DNA of 64,000 nucleotides. Origin: Paraglaciecola sp. T6c. GTDB lineage: Bacteria > Pseudomonadota > Gammaproteobacteria > Enterobacterales > Alteromonadaceae. Position numbers and translations under genes: made by a program. The notes under the pieces are model-generated. The model did not search any database. It was not told the DNA's origin and saw nothing but the letters and a program-made list of their open reading frames with translations. The stretch lies in the NCBI RefSeq assembly GCF_000014225.1, contig NC_008228.1:682001-746000 (forward strand), read 5' to 3'. Shown piece after piece: positions 28,884 to 38,734 of this stretch. Numbering within the stretch: position 1 is the stretch's first letter; every line of letters starts with the position of its first letter.

Positions 28884-30671
28884 ATGCAACGCACCCATAG
28901 TATCGAACATGCGAAACTTCTTTCTCCGAAACGTAATACCACTCAGGCCACGAGCATAGATGAGCTAACACAAGAGCAGTTAGCGCATTTTGGTATTGAT
29001 ATTGGAACTGACTATGGCCAAGCATTATTTCAGGCGGCGAGCCATTTATATCACGCCCAAGCCGATGTTAATCAATTATGGCAGGTCACTAGCGACACAC
29101 TGGCAGGATTGGAGCATAAAGACAAAGTCGCTTATTTTAATGCCAAAAAATTCCTTTCATTTCAGATAGCCAAAGTGCTGGATACCTTGCAAAACCCGTT
29201 TAGAGCGACCTATCAAAGCATGACAAATCAAGGTGGTGCTGGATTATCCAAACACCACTACCCGTTGTTCGATAATGTGACTGCGTTGTTTTCAGCTACG
29301 CCGGTGGTTGTGCGCACCGCCACCTATGTGTATGCCTGCACAGAATGGGTAGACGATGCCTTTCAAGGGAAGGAGTCAACTCATCAAATTTATTCACGCT
29401 TGTTAAACCCGACTAATATTTCCCTGGCTAACGCCATCGTTGATTTAGAAGCGGGTCCCTATGCACAAGACTACTTAGCGTGGAATTTTAACTCGGGGAT
29501 GGCCGCGATCGATGCATTGTTGTCTAACGTGTTGAGTCATGGTGATGTATTGATTGTGTCGCGCAATGTGTATGGCGGTGTGTACCAGTTATTACATGAC
29601 TTTTTTGCTCGTGAAAATCGCCTCAATATTCAGTTGGAGTGGTTTGATGGGTACTCAAGCGCAGAATTTTCCGCGTTTTTAGCTCACGTGAAAAACAAGC
29701 ATGCACAGCGCTTAGTTAACCAATCATTGCATGTGTATCTTGAGTCGCCCTGTAACCCCCATGGATATGTGCTCGACGTTGCCGCTATCAGCAAAATCAG
29801 TCACGGCGAAGGGCATTTGGTGATGCTTGATTCAACCCTGGCAACTCCGGTATTGCACCAACCGCTGCAGCGTGAAGACGAGCAAGAACGCCCAGATTAT
29901 GTGGTGCACAGCTACACCAAGGATATTTGCGGCAGCGGTGCTACAACGGCAGGTGTGGTAATAGGGCAAAGTTATCGTATGTTTCAAGCCAAAGGGGACA
30001 GTGTTAACGGTTACGATTGGTCTAAAACCATGTTTTGGGATGTGTATTATATCAAAGGCGCGTTTCTTGATTCTGAGAAGGCATTTGATGTGTTAACCGG
30101 CATGAAGACCCTCGAAATGCGAATGCTACAAAAGGTGATTAACACATCCGTGTTTAGTCACTTTATGGCATCTCACCTCGATGTAAACGTTAACTGTCAC
30201 GCGATAGAAGGTCACGCTAATAGTCAGCTAAGGGCAAATCAAATGCACAATGGCTGGTCTTGCCCATTATTTACCATGGATATGCAAAGGGCTGAAATAG
30301 ACCGAGATACGTTTGTGCGCTTTTTTGATGCGCTTGAACCGGCATTTAGTCATCAGGTCAGCATAGGCCAAAGCAACACCATTATACTGTGTCCAGCGTT
30401 AACCTCACATTCTGAGTTAGATACAGATACTCAACACAAAGGCGGGATTTATCTTACAACAATGCGCGTGGCTATGGGCACGGATAATGTGAAAGCATTG
30501 ATCGGACACTTAATAAACAGTGCTCGCTTACACATTGACCCAGCCTACCCAGGATTCAGCGAATGCTTTATGTCGCCAGAGCAAGTTGACAGCTTATACG
30601 CAGATGTGGCGACGCGCGTGATGCAACAGCAGCAAAGATCGTTAGGAGACACTCAAGACTGGATCGGCTAA
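28884..30671 (+). CDS. Long PLP-dependent enzyme related to cystathionine gamma-synthase
   Basis: This is a fold-type I pyridoxal-phosphate enzyme of the Cys/Met metabolism group, but 595 aa long where family members are about 400. Residues 1-140 are an extension without a recognised domain. The catalytic core then shows YSRLLNPTNISLANAIVDLE, the cofactor-binding segment LDSTLATPVL and the Schiff-base Lys346 in HSYTKDICGSGATTAG. The canonical TK(Y)xxGHxD is altered to TKDICGSGA. The reaction is unknown. It could be a lyase or transferase acting on sulfur amino acids, or a divergent relative. It is a single gene on the plus strand. Confidence 0.78.
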   Translation: MQRTHSIEHAKLLSPKRNTTQATSIDELTQEQLAHFGIDIGTDYGQALFQAASHLYHAQADVNQLWQVTSDTLAGLEHKDKVAYFNAKKFLSFQIAKVLDTLQNPFRATYQSMTNQGGAGLSKHHYPLFDNVTALFSATPVVVRTATYVYACTEWVDDAFQGKESTHQIYSRLLNPTNISLANAIVDLEAGPYAQDYLAWNFNSGMAAIDALLSNVLSHGDVLIVSRNVYGGVYQLLHDFFARENRLNIQLEWFDGYSSAEFSAFLAHVKNKHAQRLVNQSLHVYLESPCNPHGYVLDVAAISKISHGEGHLVMLDSTLATPVLHQPLQREDEQERPDYVVHSYTKDICGSGATTAGVVIGQSYRMFQAKGDSVNGYDWSKTMFWDVYYIKGAFLDSEKAFDVLTGMKTLEMRMLQKVINTSVFSHFMASHLDVNVNCHAIEGHANSQLRANQMHNGWSCPLFTMDMQRAEIDRDTFVRFFDALEPAFSHQVSIGQSNTIILCPALTSHSELDTDTQHKGGIYLTTMRVAMGTDNVKALIGHLINSARLHIDPAYPGFSECFMSPEQVDSLYADVATRVMQQQQRSLGDTQDWIG

Positions 30672-30877
30672 CACAACAGCGCTTTGCTTTTCAGCAAATG
30701 TAGGCTGAAATCTATCATAGCTTTGCCTATACTGAGCGACTACTGTCATTACCACATTGTCGCTCGTTTTCTTTTTCAACTCTCGGTGTAAGCTCGCTCT
30801 AACGCATTTCTAACGTCTAAGCCAGAGCATCAGTTACCCCATGCATGGAAGTTCTCGAAGGCTAAAAGGACCGCCCC

Positions 30878-32923
30878 ATGCAAAACACCACTGTCGATAT
30901 CGCTAATGATCAGGGGGCACAAAATGCCAGCCTGGCTAACACTTTTGGTTTTGATCAATTTCGTGGCGGCCAGCAGCAGGTTGTTAGTCAGCTACTTAAC
31001 GGCCAATCTTCCCTAGCTATTTTTCCCACAGGGTCGGGTAAATCTTTGTGCTATCAATTTTGTGCACTGCACCTACCCCATTTGACCCTAGTGGTATCAC
31101 CACTATTAGCGTTGATGAAAGACCAGTTAGCATTTTTACAATCCAAGGGCATTGCGGCAGGCAGCATTGATTCAACCTTGAGTCCTGATGAGCAGCGCAG
31201 CACTATGGAGCGCGTGCGAAGCGGCGAGATAAAAATATTGATGGTCTCAGTTGAGCGTTTTAAGAATGAGCGCTTTCGTCAGTTTATCGACAGTGTTGCT
31301 GTATCCATGCTGGTTGTTGATGAGGCTCACTGCATTTCTGAGTGGGGGCATAATTTTCGACCAGATTATCTGAAACTGCCGGATTATCGAGCCCAGTTAA
31401 ATATCCCTTTGGTATTACTGCTAACAGCAACGGCTACCAAAAAAGTCAAATTAGACATGGCCAAACGGTTTGCCATTGAGCCGCAGCACGTAGTGCAAAC
31501 CGGCTTCTACCGCAAAAACTTAGACCTGCACGTTAGCGCCACTCCTGAGCGAGAAAAAAATCAGACACTTATACAGATTATCCAAGCGCAACAAGGCTGC
31601 GGGATTGTGTATGTCACCTTGCAGCATAGCGCCGAACAAGTGGCGCAGCGTTTAGCGGCCGACGGGGTGTCCGCTAAAGCCTATCACGCTGGGTTAGGTG
31701 ATGAGGTTCGCCAGCGGGTACAGCAAGACTTTATGGAGGGGCGTATTCAAGTCGTTGTGGCCACCATTGCATTTGGCATGGGGATCGACAAGTCAGATAT
31801 TCGCTTTGTCGTGCATTACGATTTACCCAAGTCTATTGAGAATTACAGCCAGGAAATCGGCCGAGCAGGGCGCGACGGCCAACTTTCTCACTGTATTACA
31901 CTGGGAAATTTGGATGGTCTACACACAGTGGAAAATTTTGTTTATGGCGATACGCCTGAATTGCAGGGGATCCAAATTTTACTGGACGATATTCGTCAAG
32001 GGACACAAAATCACATTGCTAAACCCATAGGGCAACACGCGACTCAACACGAAAATAATGGGGCTACTGAATTTGCCCATGCTAGCCAGTGGGAGCTGCA
32101 AATAAACGGCCTTTCTACCCTTAGTAATATTCGCCAACTCCCATTAAAAACCCTACTGGTGCAGCTTGAACTGATGGGGATTGTGCGCCCGCAGTATGCA
32201 TATTTTGCCGACGTGCGTTTTAAATTTCTGCAGGACAAAGCAGATGTACTGGCGCGCTTTGACGAAAACCGCCAAGCTTTTTTAACCAGTGTGTTCGCCA
32301 ATACCGACTTTAAAAAGATATGGGGTAGTTTGAATTTTGATAGCTTATTTGAACAAACTGGGGCCGAGCGCGCTCGAGTCGTAGCTGCGTTGGAGTATTT
32401 AGCACAAAACCAACTCATTGAATTGCAAACTAAGCAAATCACTGAAGTGTTTCAGGTGGATACAGATAAGCTAAACCAGCCTGAATTAGCCCAAACATTG
32501 CACGCCTATTTTACTGATAAAGAACAGAAAGAGTTGCAACGTATTGCGATGCTGGTGCGCTTTTTTCAGTTAGATAAATGCCTTAGCCATAACTTGTCAC
32601 GTTACTTTGACGATCTCAATACCCCAGAAAAATGCGGTCATTGCAGTGTATGTCGTGGAGAAGTGGCTCACCTGCATGTCACCAGTGAAGTACCTGAGAT
32701 AGATGAACTTGCCGTGGCTGAAGCCATGCAGGCGTTGGCAAAGCACATAGAAGGAAAAGTGGAGTATCGCCTAAGTGAAGATACCTATTGCCGATTTTTA
32801 ACCGGTATGACGATGCCGTTATTTACCGGTTTAAAGATACGCCAAGTGCGGGGTTACGCTATCTGTGAAAAGAGTCGCTACCCAGCGATAAAAGAGGTCG
32901 TACGTCGCTTTATAGTAGAATAA
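30878..32923 (+). CDS. RecQ-family ATP-dependent DNA helicase
   Basis: This superfamily 2 DNA helicase is 681 aa. Walker A FPTGSGKSLCYQ lies near residues 49-60, VVDEAHCISEWGHNFRPDY near residue 145, then LTATAT, and motif VI in QEIGRAGRDGQ. The RecQ zinc ligands sit in KCLSHNLSRYFDD...EKCGHCSVC near residues 566-592, later than in classical RecQ (where they follow the helicase core directly). About 170 residues of winged-helix-like sequence come in between. No HRDC domain is visible at the C-terminus. It is probably a second RecQ-like helicase rather than RecQ itself. Single gene. Confidence 0.88.
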   Translation: MQNTTVDIANDQGAQNASLANTFGFDQFRGGQQQVVSQLLNGQSSLAIFPTGSGKSLCYQFCALHLPHLTLVVSPLLALMKDQLAFLQSKGIAAGSIDSTLSPDEQRSTMERVRSGEIKILMVSVERFKNERFRQFIDSVAVSMLVVDEAHCISEWGHNFRPDYLKLPDYRAQLNIPLVLLLTATATKKVKLDMAKRFAIEPQHVVQTGFYRKNLDLHVSATPEREKNQTLIQIIQAQQGCGIVYVTLQHSAEQVAQRLAADGVSAKAYHAGLGDEVRQRVQQDFMEGRIQVVVATIAFGMGIDKSDIRFVVHYDLPKSIENYSQEIGRAGRDGQLSHCITLGNLDGLHTVENFVYGDTPELQGIQILLDDIRQGTQNHIAKPIGQHATQHENNGATEFAHASQWELQINGLSTLSNIRQLPLKTLLVQLELMGIVRPQYAYFADVRFKFLQDKADVLARFDENRQAFLTSVFANTDFKKIWGSLNFDSLFEQTGAERARVVAALEYLAQNQLIELQTKQITEVFQVDTDKLNQPELAQTLHAYFTDKEQKELQRIAMLVRFFQLDKCLSHNLSRYFDDLNTPEKCGHCSVCRGEVAHLHVTSEVPEIDELAVAEAMQALAKHIEGKVEYRLSEDTYCRFLTGMTMPLFTGLKIRQVRGYAICEKSRYPAIKEVVRRFIVE

Positions 32924-33335
32924 TGTAAATAAATAAGTGTTCGCTACAGGGTAAAATATTGATGTGCAGTAACGAGAGCGCAACCACAGGTTTATTACAA
33001 AAAGCCATTCTAACAACCCGTTTTTAAAAGCTAATTGAAAGTACGGCACACCGCTTCTGACTAAAGGGTTGGCATCATGCTGTTTTTCAGGCTGTTTATC
33101 AGTGCTAGGGTAATGGCATTTCGTGGGAAATAATAATTTCGCCCTGTGATGAGAAAAATTCGTTATTGGTCGATAAATGTGATTAAAATCATTAAAAATA
33201 CATAACTTGTTACCGAATAATAGTTATTTGGTGATAATTTACACCTTAGTAACATTTAAACTGCTTCTTTAATCACGCCTTAGCAGTAAGCTTAATAAAA
33301 CACACAACTCAAGCGCTCGTCTTATAGGAAATTTC
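32924..33335. other. Intergenic region upstream of the RND operon
   Basis: In this 412-bp AT-rich gap the only clear structure is an inverted repeat at 33210-33234 (TTACCGAATAA, TAG, TTATTTGGTGA). I see no gene or RNA that I can support. The promoter of the efflux operon presumably lies near the inverted repeat. Confidence 0.5.
33210..33234. promoter_or_regulatory. Inverted repeat upstream of the RND operon (candidate operator)
   Basis: Two 11-nt arms, TTACCGAATAA and TTATTTGGTGA, are complementary apart from two G-T positions and are separated by TAG. It lies about 100 bp before the adaptor gene. Its size suits a dimeric repressor site, but no regulator gene is adjacent. Confidence 0.4.
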
Positions 33336-34499
33336 ATGTCAAAGTTGATGCACACCCTTCGTTTACAGCCTTATTGGATAGCGCTCGTTATTCTAATATT
33401 ACTTACGCTCTGGGTCGCATCCGGTATGTTATTCGCAGAACAAACCGACAATGCCCAAGCACGCAAAGAAGCAAAACACAGAGACGCCGGACTTGTTAGT
33501 GTTCGTGCTGAGCGAGTGCACGCCAAACCTATCACCCGAGAAATTAACTTATACGGTCGCACTGAACCTAATCGTAGGGTAACGCTGCGCAGTGAAGTCA
33601 ATGGTCTAGTAGTGAAAATCTATGTGACTGAAGGGCAAAGCGTGAAAGAAGGTGAACCTCTAATTGATATTGAAACCAGCGATCTGCTTAACCGCCTTAA
33701 ATCAGCAAAGTCGACGTTAGCGCAACGCAAAATCGAGTTAGAAGGTGCAGAGTCACTTGGCCAAAAAGGCTATCAATCCAAAGTAAACTTAGCGCAAGCG
33801 CAAGCAAACTTGGAAACAGCGGTGTCTGAGGTCAGTACGCTGGAATTGGCGTTATCCAAATCTACGTTGCGAGCCCCCTTTGACGGCATAGTCAACGAAC
33901 GTCACGTAGAGCTTGGTGATTTACTCAAGGATGGCGATGAAGTAGCCATGCTGGTGGATTTAGACCCACTGATTATCACAGCAGATGTCACAGAAAGTGA
34001 TGTGCAAGCTCTGACGTTGGGCCAGAAAGCCTCAGGCCGTATGATTTCAAATGACACCGTTACCGGCACTATCCGTTATATTTCAAGCGTGTCAGACATG
34101 GGAACCAATACGTTCAATGTCGAGGTTGCCATTGATAACCCTGAGACTAAATACCTAGCAGGTATGAGCACCGAGTTATCTGTTCCCCTGAAACCCACTT
34201 TGGCGGTGCGTATTACCCCTTCGGTAATGGCGTTAGACGAAGCGGGTAATTTAGGTGTAAAAACCGTGGTAAATGAACATGTAAAGTTTATCCCCATTGA
34301 TATTGTTAAAAGCGATAGCCAAGGGGTGTGGCTAGGCGGCATGGGCGAGATCACCGATGTTATCACCCTAGGTCATGGTTTTGTCCGAGACGGTGACAAA
34401 GTCAAGGTTACTTATGTTGAGGGCGATATGGGCCATCAGCAAGCCGCTGTTGGCACGTCAAATAACACACAACCAAACGCCGATCTGCAGGCTCAGTAA
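33336..34499 (+). CDS. RND efflux periplasmic adaptor (membrane fusion protein)
   Basis: This is the periplasmic adaptor of a tripartite RND pump, linking the inner-membrane pump to an outer-membrane channel. In the 387 aa product, an N-terminal membrane anchor (about 13-34) is followed by the split lipoyl domain (RSEVNGLVVKIYVTEGQSVKEG and STLRAPFDGIVNERHVELGD), a short helical hairpin between its halves, and beta-barrel and membrane-proximal domains. It is anchored by a helix instead of a lipid. The stop codon overlaps the start of the pump gene by one base (TAATG), so the two are translationally coupled. No outer-membrane channel gene is in the operon. Confidence 0.93.
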   Translation: MSKLMHTLRLQPYWIALVILILLTLWVASGMLFAEQTDNAQARKEAKHRDAGLVSVRAERVHAKPITREINLYGRTEPNRRVTLRSEVNGLVVKIYVTEGQSVKEGEPLIDIETSDLLNRLKSAKSTLAQRKIELEGAESLGQKGYQSKVNLAQAQANLETAVSEVSTLELALSKSTLRAPFDGIVNERHVELGDLLKDGDEVAMLVDLDPLIITADVTESDVQALTLGQKASGRMISNDTVTGTIRYISSVSDMGTNTFNVEVAIDNPETKYLAGMSTELSVPLKPTLAVRITPSVMALDEAGNLGVKTVVNEHVKFIPIDIVKSDSQGVWLGGMGEITDVITLGHGFVRDGDKVKVTYVEGDMGHQQAAVGTSNNTQPNADLQAQ

Positions 34500-37400
34500 T
34501 GAATAATCTTATTGCCGCGGCGCTTACCCATAGCCGTACTGTATTGATGATGTTTGTTTTGTTGATAGTGGCAGGCGCAGTGACATATGCCACCATTCCC
34601 AAAGAGGCAAATCCCGACGTTCCCATTCCGTTTATTTATGTATCAATTGTGCACGACGGTATATCCCCAGAAGATGCTGAGCGCATGTTGGTCAAGCCCA
34701 TGGAGCGAGAGCTGCGCTCTATTGATGGCGTCAAAGAAATGAAAGCCACCGCAGGTGAAGGTTTCGCCAATATCACCCTTGAGTTTATCGCAGGCCTAGA
34801 TTCAAAAGACGCCCTAGCCGATGTGCGTGACAAGGTCACCGTAGCGCGCGCCAAGTTGCCCTCAGAAACAGAAGAACCGACCATTCATGAAGTGACGATG
34901 GCGGGTCAACAAGCGGCGATAACTGTGGTGTTGTCTGGCCCTGTGGCCGAACGTGCTTTGGTCACCGTGGCCAGAGAGCTACAAAATCGCTTAGAAAGCC
35001 TCAGTGAAGTACTAGAAGTGGATATTGGCGGTGATCGAGAAGACATCGTTGAAATTGTCGTTGATCCCTTGTTGATGGAATCTTACGGGCTTGATCAAAA
35101 CGATATTCTCAACCTGCTATCGCGCAATAATCGCTTAGTTCCCGCAGGTACAATGGATAACGGAAAGGGTAGCTTTGCAGTAAAAGTGCCATCGGTATTC
35201 GAGTCCGTTAAAGATGTCATGGAGCAACCTGTAAAAGTGCAAGGTGAGCGCGTTATTACCTTTCAAGATGTTGCACAGGTTCGCCGCTCTTATAAAGACC
35301 CATCAAGTTTTGCGCGTCTAAATGGCGATAATTCTGTTTCCTTAGAAGTTAAAAAACGACCTGGAGAAAACCTGCTTGAAACCGTGGCTCATGTGAAAGA
35401 GCTGATAGAAGGCGCTCAACAAACTTCCATGTGGCCTAGCAGTGTGTATGTGAGCTACACGGGGGATCAAAGCGTTGATGTAAACATGATGCTTGGGGAT
35501 CTGCAAAATAACGTGTCGAGCGCCGTTATTCTCGTCGCCGTGGTGATTGTGGCTATCTTAGGCTTGCGAACCGCCATCTTAGTGGGGGTGTCGATACCGG
35601 GTTCGTTCCTCACCGGCATTCTTATCATCGCTATGTTCGGCTATACCCTAAATACGGTGGTCTTGTTCTCCCTGATTATGGCGGTAGGTATGCTGGTAGA
35701 TGGCGCTATAGTGGTCACCGAATATGCTGACAGGTGTATGGGTGAAGGAGCAACCAAGCAGCAAGCTTATCTAAAGGCAGCACAACGCATGGCTTGGCCG
35801 ATTATCGCATCCACCGCAACCACACTGGCCGCCTTTGCACCGCTGATGTTTTGGCCGGGCATGATGGGTGAGTTTATGAAGTACTTGCCGTTTACCTTGA
35901 TTGCCGTGCTATCCGCTTCTTTGCTTATGGCCTTGGTGTTCGTCCCCACGCTCGGGGCCGTGTTTGGTAAACCGCAAACCATCTCAGCCCAAGCTAAAGA
36001 ACAAATGTTGCTCGCAGAGAATGGCGATTTAACCAAATTAAGGGGGTTTACCGGCCGCTATGTGCGTTTATTAGCAAAAGCGATAAGCAATCCGTGGAAG
36101 GTACTAATGATTGCCTTCGTGGTGGCTGGATTGTCCTTCTTCGCGTATTTTTCATCGGGTCTTGGGCTGGAGTTCTTTCCTAAGGTCGACAGCAGTGGCA
36201 TTAATGTAACTGTGCGCTCTTCAGGTGAGATGTCCATTTACGAGAAAGACAGCATAGTGCAAGAGGTGGAAGAAAAACTCATTGATATGGACGCCATCGA
36301 GACCTTATATGCACGCACTGGTGGCCAAGATCAGATTGGATATTTACGTTTGAATTTGGTCGATTGGCACTTGCGACCTCATTCAGACGATGTTCTTAAG
36401 GAAACCCAAGAGCGCCTAGCAGATATGCCGGGTTTGGACATTGAAATTACCCCTGACCAGAACGGTCCTCAATCGGGTAAAGACTTGCAGATCCAGTTAT
36501 CGTCTCGCTTTCCTGAGCTTTTGAACGAAGCCGCATTAAAAGTGCGCCACGCATTAGATGAAAACGATAAATTTACCTCTATTAGTGATACCGCATCCCA
36601 GCCTGGTATTGAGTGGCAACTAAAGGTGAATCGCAGTGACGCTGCGCGCTTTGGTGCAGATGCCACATTAGTGGGCAGCACAGTACAATTCGTTACCAAT
36701 GGTTTGAAAATTGGTGAATATCGCCCTGATGATGTGGACGATGAGCTCGATATTCGTGTGCGCTATCCAATTGATTCGCGTTTTATCGGAAAGCTTGACG
36801 AACTGCGCATGAAAACCGCAACAGGTATGGTGCCCATCGGCAATTTTGTCGATCGCAAAGCGCAGCCCAAAACTGACTTAATTCGTCACGTTGATAGCGA
36901 GCGAGTGATTACCGTTGAAGCGAATATGTCCCCAGGAGAGTTGCTGAGTATTGAGCTGCCTAAACTGCAGGCGCAGTTACCTGAGCTGAACCTAGACCCA
37001 AGGGTAAGCTTGTCGGTTAAAGGACAAAATGAAGAGCAAGCCGAATCCCAAGGCTTCTTGATGAATGCGTTTTTGGTCGCCCTGTTTGTTATGGCGATTA
37101 TTCTGGTCACTCAATTTAATAGCTTCTATCAGGCCTTTTTAATTTTAAGCGCAGTGTTGTTTTCTACTGTTGGGGTCTTTTTAGGCCTCGCTATTTTTCA
37201 AAAGCCATTCGGCGTGGTCATGTCAGGCATAGGTGTCATCGCACTGGCGGGCATAGTGGTGAACAATAATATTGTGTTGATCGATACCTATAACATATTG
37301 CGCAAAGAAGGTTACAGCGCCACCGATGCCATTTTACGTACGGGCGCCCAACGCTTGCGCCCAGTCTTGATGACAACGGTGACGACTATACTCGGCCTGT

Positions 37401-37636
37401 TGCCTATGGTGGCTGAAATTAACATTGATTTTATTGGTCGCAATGTCGATATTGGCGGTCCGTCTACTCAGTGGTGGTCGCAATTAGCCACAGCGGTTGC
37501 CGGTGGCTTAGCATTTGCCACTTTACTGACCTTGGTTCTGACCCCCAGTTTGTTGGCGTTAAAGGCGGGCAGAGATCAGCGTAAAAGCGCTACTATGGCG
37601 CAATTGGCGGACGCGCCATTGCTAGCAGATAAGTAA
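34499..37636 (+). CDS. RND efflux pump permease
   Basis: This is a proton-driven RND permease of 1045 aa with 12 membrane segments and two large periplasmic loops. The N-terminus LTHSRTVLMMFVLLIVAGAV and the repeated halves are typical. In TM4 the motif is VGMLVDGAIVVTEYADR: only the first of the two Asp residues of AcrB (407 and 408) is kept. In TM10, AcrB Lys940 is replaced by Asn (GIVVNNNIVLIDTYN). Such variants form their own RND branch, and the substrate cannot be told. It is coupled to the adaptor gene, and a GC-rich hairpin follows. Confidence 0.93.
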   Translation: MNNLIAAALTHSRTVLMMFVLLIVAGAVTYATIPKEANPDVPIPFIYVSIVHDGISPEDAERMLVKPMERELRSIDGVKEMKATAGEGFANITLEFIAGLDSKDALADVRDKVTVARAKLPSETEEPTIHEVTMAGQQAAITVVLSGPVAERALVTVARELQNRLESLSEVLEVDIGGDREDIVEIVVDPLLMESYGLDQNDILNLLSRNNRLVPAGTMDNGKGSFAVKVPSVFESVKDVMEQPVKVQGERVITFQDVAQVRRSYKDPSSFARLNGDNSVSLEVKKRPGENLLETVAHVKELIEGAQQTSMWPSSVYVSYTGDQSVDVNMMLGDLQNNVSSAVILVAVVIVAILGLRTAILVGVSIPGSFLTGILIIAMFGYTLNTVVLFSLIMAVGMLVDGAIVVTEYADRCMGEGATKQQAYLKAAQRMAWPIIASTATTLAAFAPLMFWPGMMGEFMKYLPFTLIAVLSASLLMALVFVPTLGAVFGKPQTISAQAKEQMLLAENGDLTKLRGFTGRYVRLLAKAISNPWKVLMIAFVVAGLSFFAYFSSGLGLEFFPKVDSSGINVTVRSSGEMSIYEKDSIVQEVEEKLIDMDAIETLYARTGGQDQIGYLRLNLVDWHLRPHSDDVLKETQERLADMPGLDIEITPDQNGPQSGKDLQIQLSSRFPELLNEAALKVRHALDENDKFTSISDTASQPGIEWQLKVNRSDAARFGADATLVGSTVQFVTNGLKIGEYRPDDVDDELDIRVRYPIDSRFIGKLDELRMKTATGMVPIGNFVDRKAQPKTDLIRHVDSERVITVEANMSPGELLSIELPKLQAQLPELNLDPRVSLSVKGQNEEQAESQGFLMNAFLVALFVMAIILVTQFNSFYQAFLILSAVLFSTVGVFLGLAIFQKPFGVVMSGIGVIALAGIVVNNNIVLIDTYNILRKEGYSATDAILRTGAQRLRPVLMTTVTTILGLLPMVAEINIDFIGRNVDIGGPSTQWWSQLATAVAGGLAFATLLTLVLTPSLLALKAGRDQRKSATMAQLADAPLLADK

Positions 37637-37651
37637 TCATCTCCTCAATGT

Positions 37652-37684
37652 GCCCCCAAGAAAGCGCCGTCTTCTCTTGGGGGC
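37652..37684 (+). terminator. Hairpin after the RND operon
   Basis: GCCCCCAAGA (37652-37661) and TCTTGGGGGC (37675-37684) pair perfectly over 10 bp with a 13-nt loop. No immediate T tract follows (TCAGTGAACTTTTT), so it may be an inefficient or factor-assisted terminator. Confidence 0.55.
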
Positions 37685-37785
37685 TCAGTGAACTTTTTCA
37701 CTACGTATCAACCTAAAACGTGCATCATGCAACAGCTTTCGCTATTATTTTTCTTCGCCTCTACGTGTAATTTAAAGGATCGCAT

Positions 37786-38373
37786 ATGTACAAATTGTAT
37801 GGCTCTACGACTTCTCCTTATGTGCGCCGCTTGCGAATTTGGTTAGCCAATATAGAGCATGAGTTTATCAACATGCAGATATACGAAAAAGCGGGCCGTG
37901 AAATATTAATCACTAAAAACCCAGCCATGAAAGTGCCCGCACTGGAGCACGTGCAAGACGATAAAAGTCTGTTTATTTACGACTCTCGGGTGATATTTCG
38001 TTACTTGAGTGAACGCCATGGCTTTCCAGCCTTAAGCTGGCCACAAGAAAACCAGCTAACCTTAATCGACGCCGTTAACGATAGTCTGGTGCAAATGTTT
38101 CAATTGTCACAATCAGATGTGGTCGCCGATACCGATAAATTGTTTTTTAAATTGCAAAAAGAGCGAGTAAACAATGTGTTGGCTGAATTGGACGGCCAAG
38201 TGCAGGACGGCGAATTTGCTAACTGGAATTACCCCGCTATATGCTTGTTTAGCCTTATCGACTGGGTCGAGTTTAGAAGTTTGCATAATTTAAAAGGGTT
38301 AAATGCATTACTCGAATTTCACCAAGAAAATGCTCAGCGCATTGAAGTTACCGCAACTGACCCCAGAATGTAG
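37786..38373 (+). CDS. Glutathione S-transferase family protein
   Basis: The 195 aa cytoplasmic protein has a thioredoxin-like GST N-terminal domain (MYKLYGSTTSPYVRRLRIWL, then KNPAMKVPALE, then IYDSRVIFRYLSE). The NPAMKVPAL and DSRVI pieces correspond to the glutathione-binding loop. The Ser/Cys-Pro at the start (TTSPYVRR) matches the catalytic region. The C-terminal helical domain is short and weakly conserved. Whether it binds glutathione is uncertain. The DUF1244 gene follows after 32 nt, so they may be cotranscribed. Confidence 0.85.
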   Translation: MYKLYGSTTSPYVRRLRIWLANIEHEFINMQIYEKAGREILITKNPAMKVPALEHVQDDKSLFIYDSRVIFRYLSERHGFPALSWPQENQLTLIDAVNDSLVQMFQLSQSDVVADTDKLFFKLQKERVNNVLAELDGQVQDGEFANWNYPAICLFSLIDWVEFRSLHNLKGLNALLEFHQENAQRIEVTATDPRM

Positions 38374-38405
38374 TCTGAATTTAGGTAACGAACAAAGGGA
38401 AAATC

Positions 38406-38705
38406 ATGACCCCAGAACAACAAACTGAAGCCCAAGCGGCGGCATTTCGTCAGCTTGTTAAACATTTGGATGAAAACAAAGACGTGCAAAACATCGATTT
38501 GATGATTCTGGCTGATTTTTGCCGTAATTGTCTGTCTAAATGGTACATGGCGGGCGCTAAAGAGCAGGGCGTTGACATGGACTACGACCAAGCACGTGAA
38601 GCAATTTACGGTATGCCATTTGCCGACTGGAAGGCAAAATATCAGACGCCAGCCACACCAGAGCAGCTCGAGGCTTTTGAAAAGCGCCAAAACCCCTGCG
38701 GCTAA
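38406..38705 (+). CDS. DUF1244 family protein
   Basis: This small soluble protein of 99 aa has the signature VQNIDLMILADFCRNCLSKWY, and later REAIYGMPFADWKAKYQ. This matches DUF1244, a widespread proteobacterial family with no assigned function. Two cysteines in DFCRNC could bind metal or be redox active; that is an inference. It lies 32 nt behind the GST-like gene, probably in one transcript. Confidence 0.85.
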   Translation: MTPEQQTEAQAAAFRQLVKHLDENKDVQNIDLMILADFCRNCLSKWYMAGAKEQGVDMDYDQAREAIYGMPFADWKAKYQTPATPEQLEAFEKRQNPCG

Positions 38706-38734
38706 CTACCCAGAGTACGTGACTGCCATATAAC

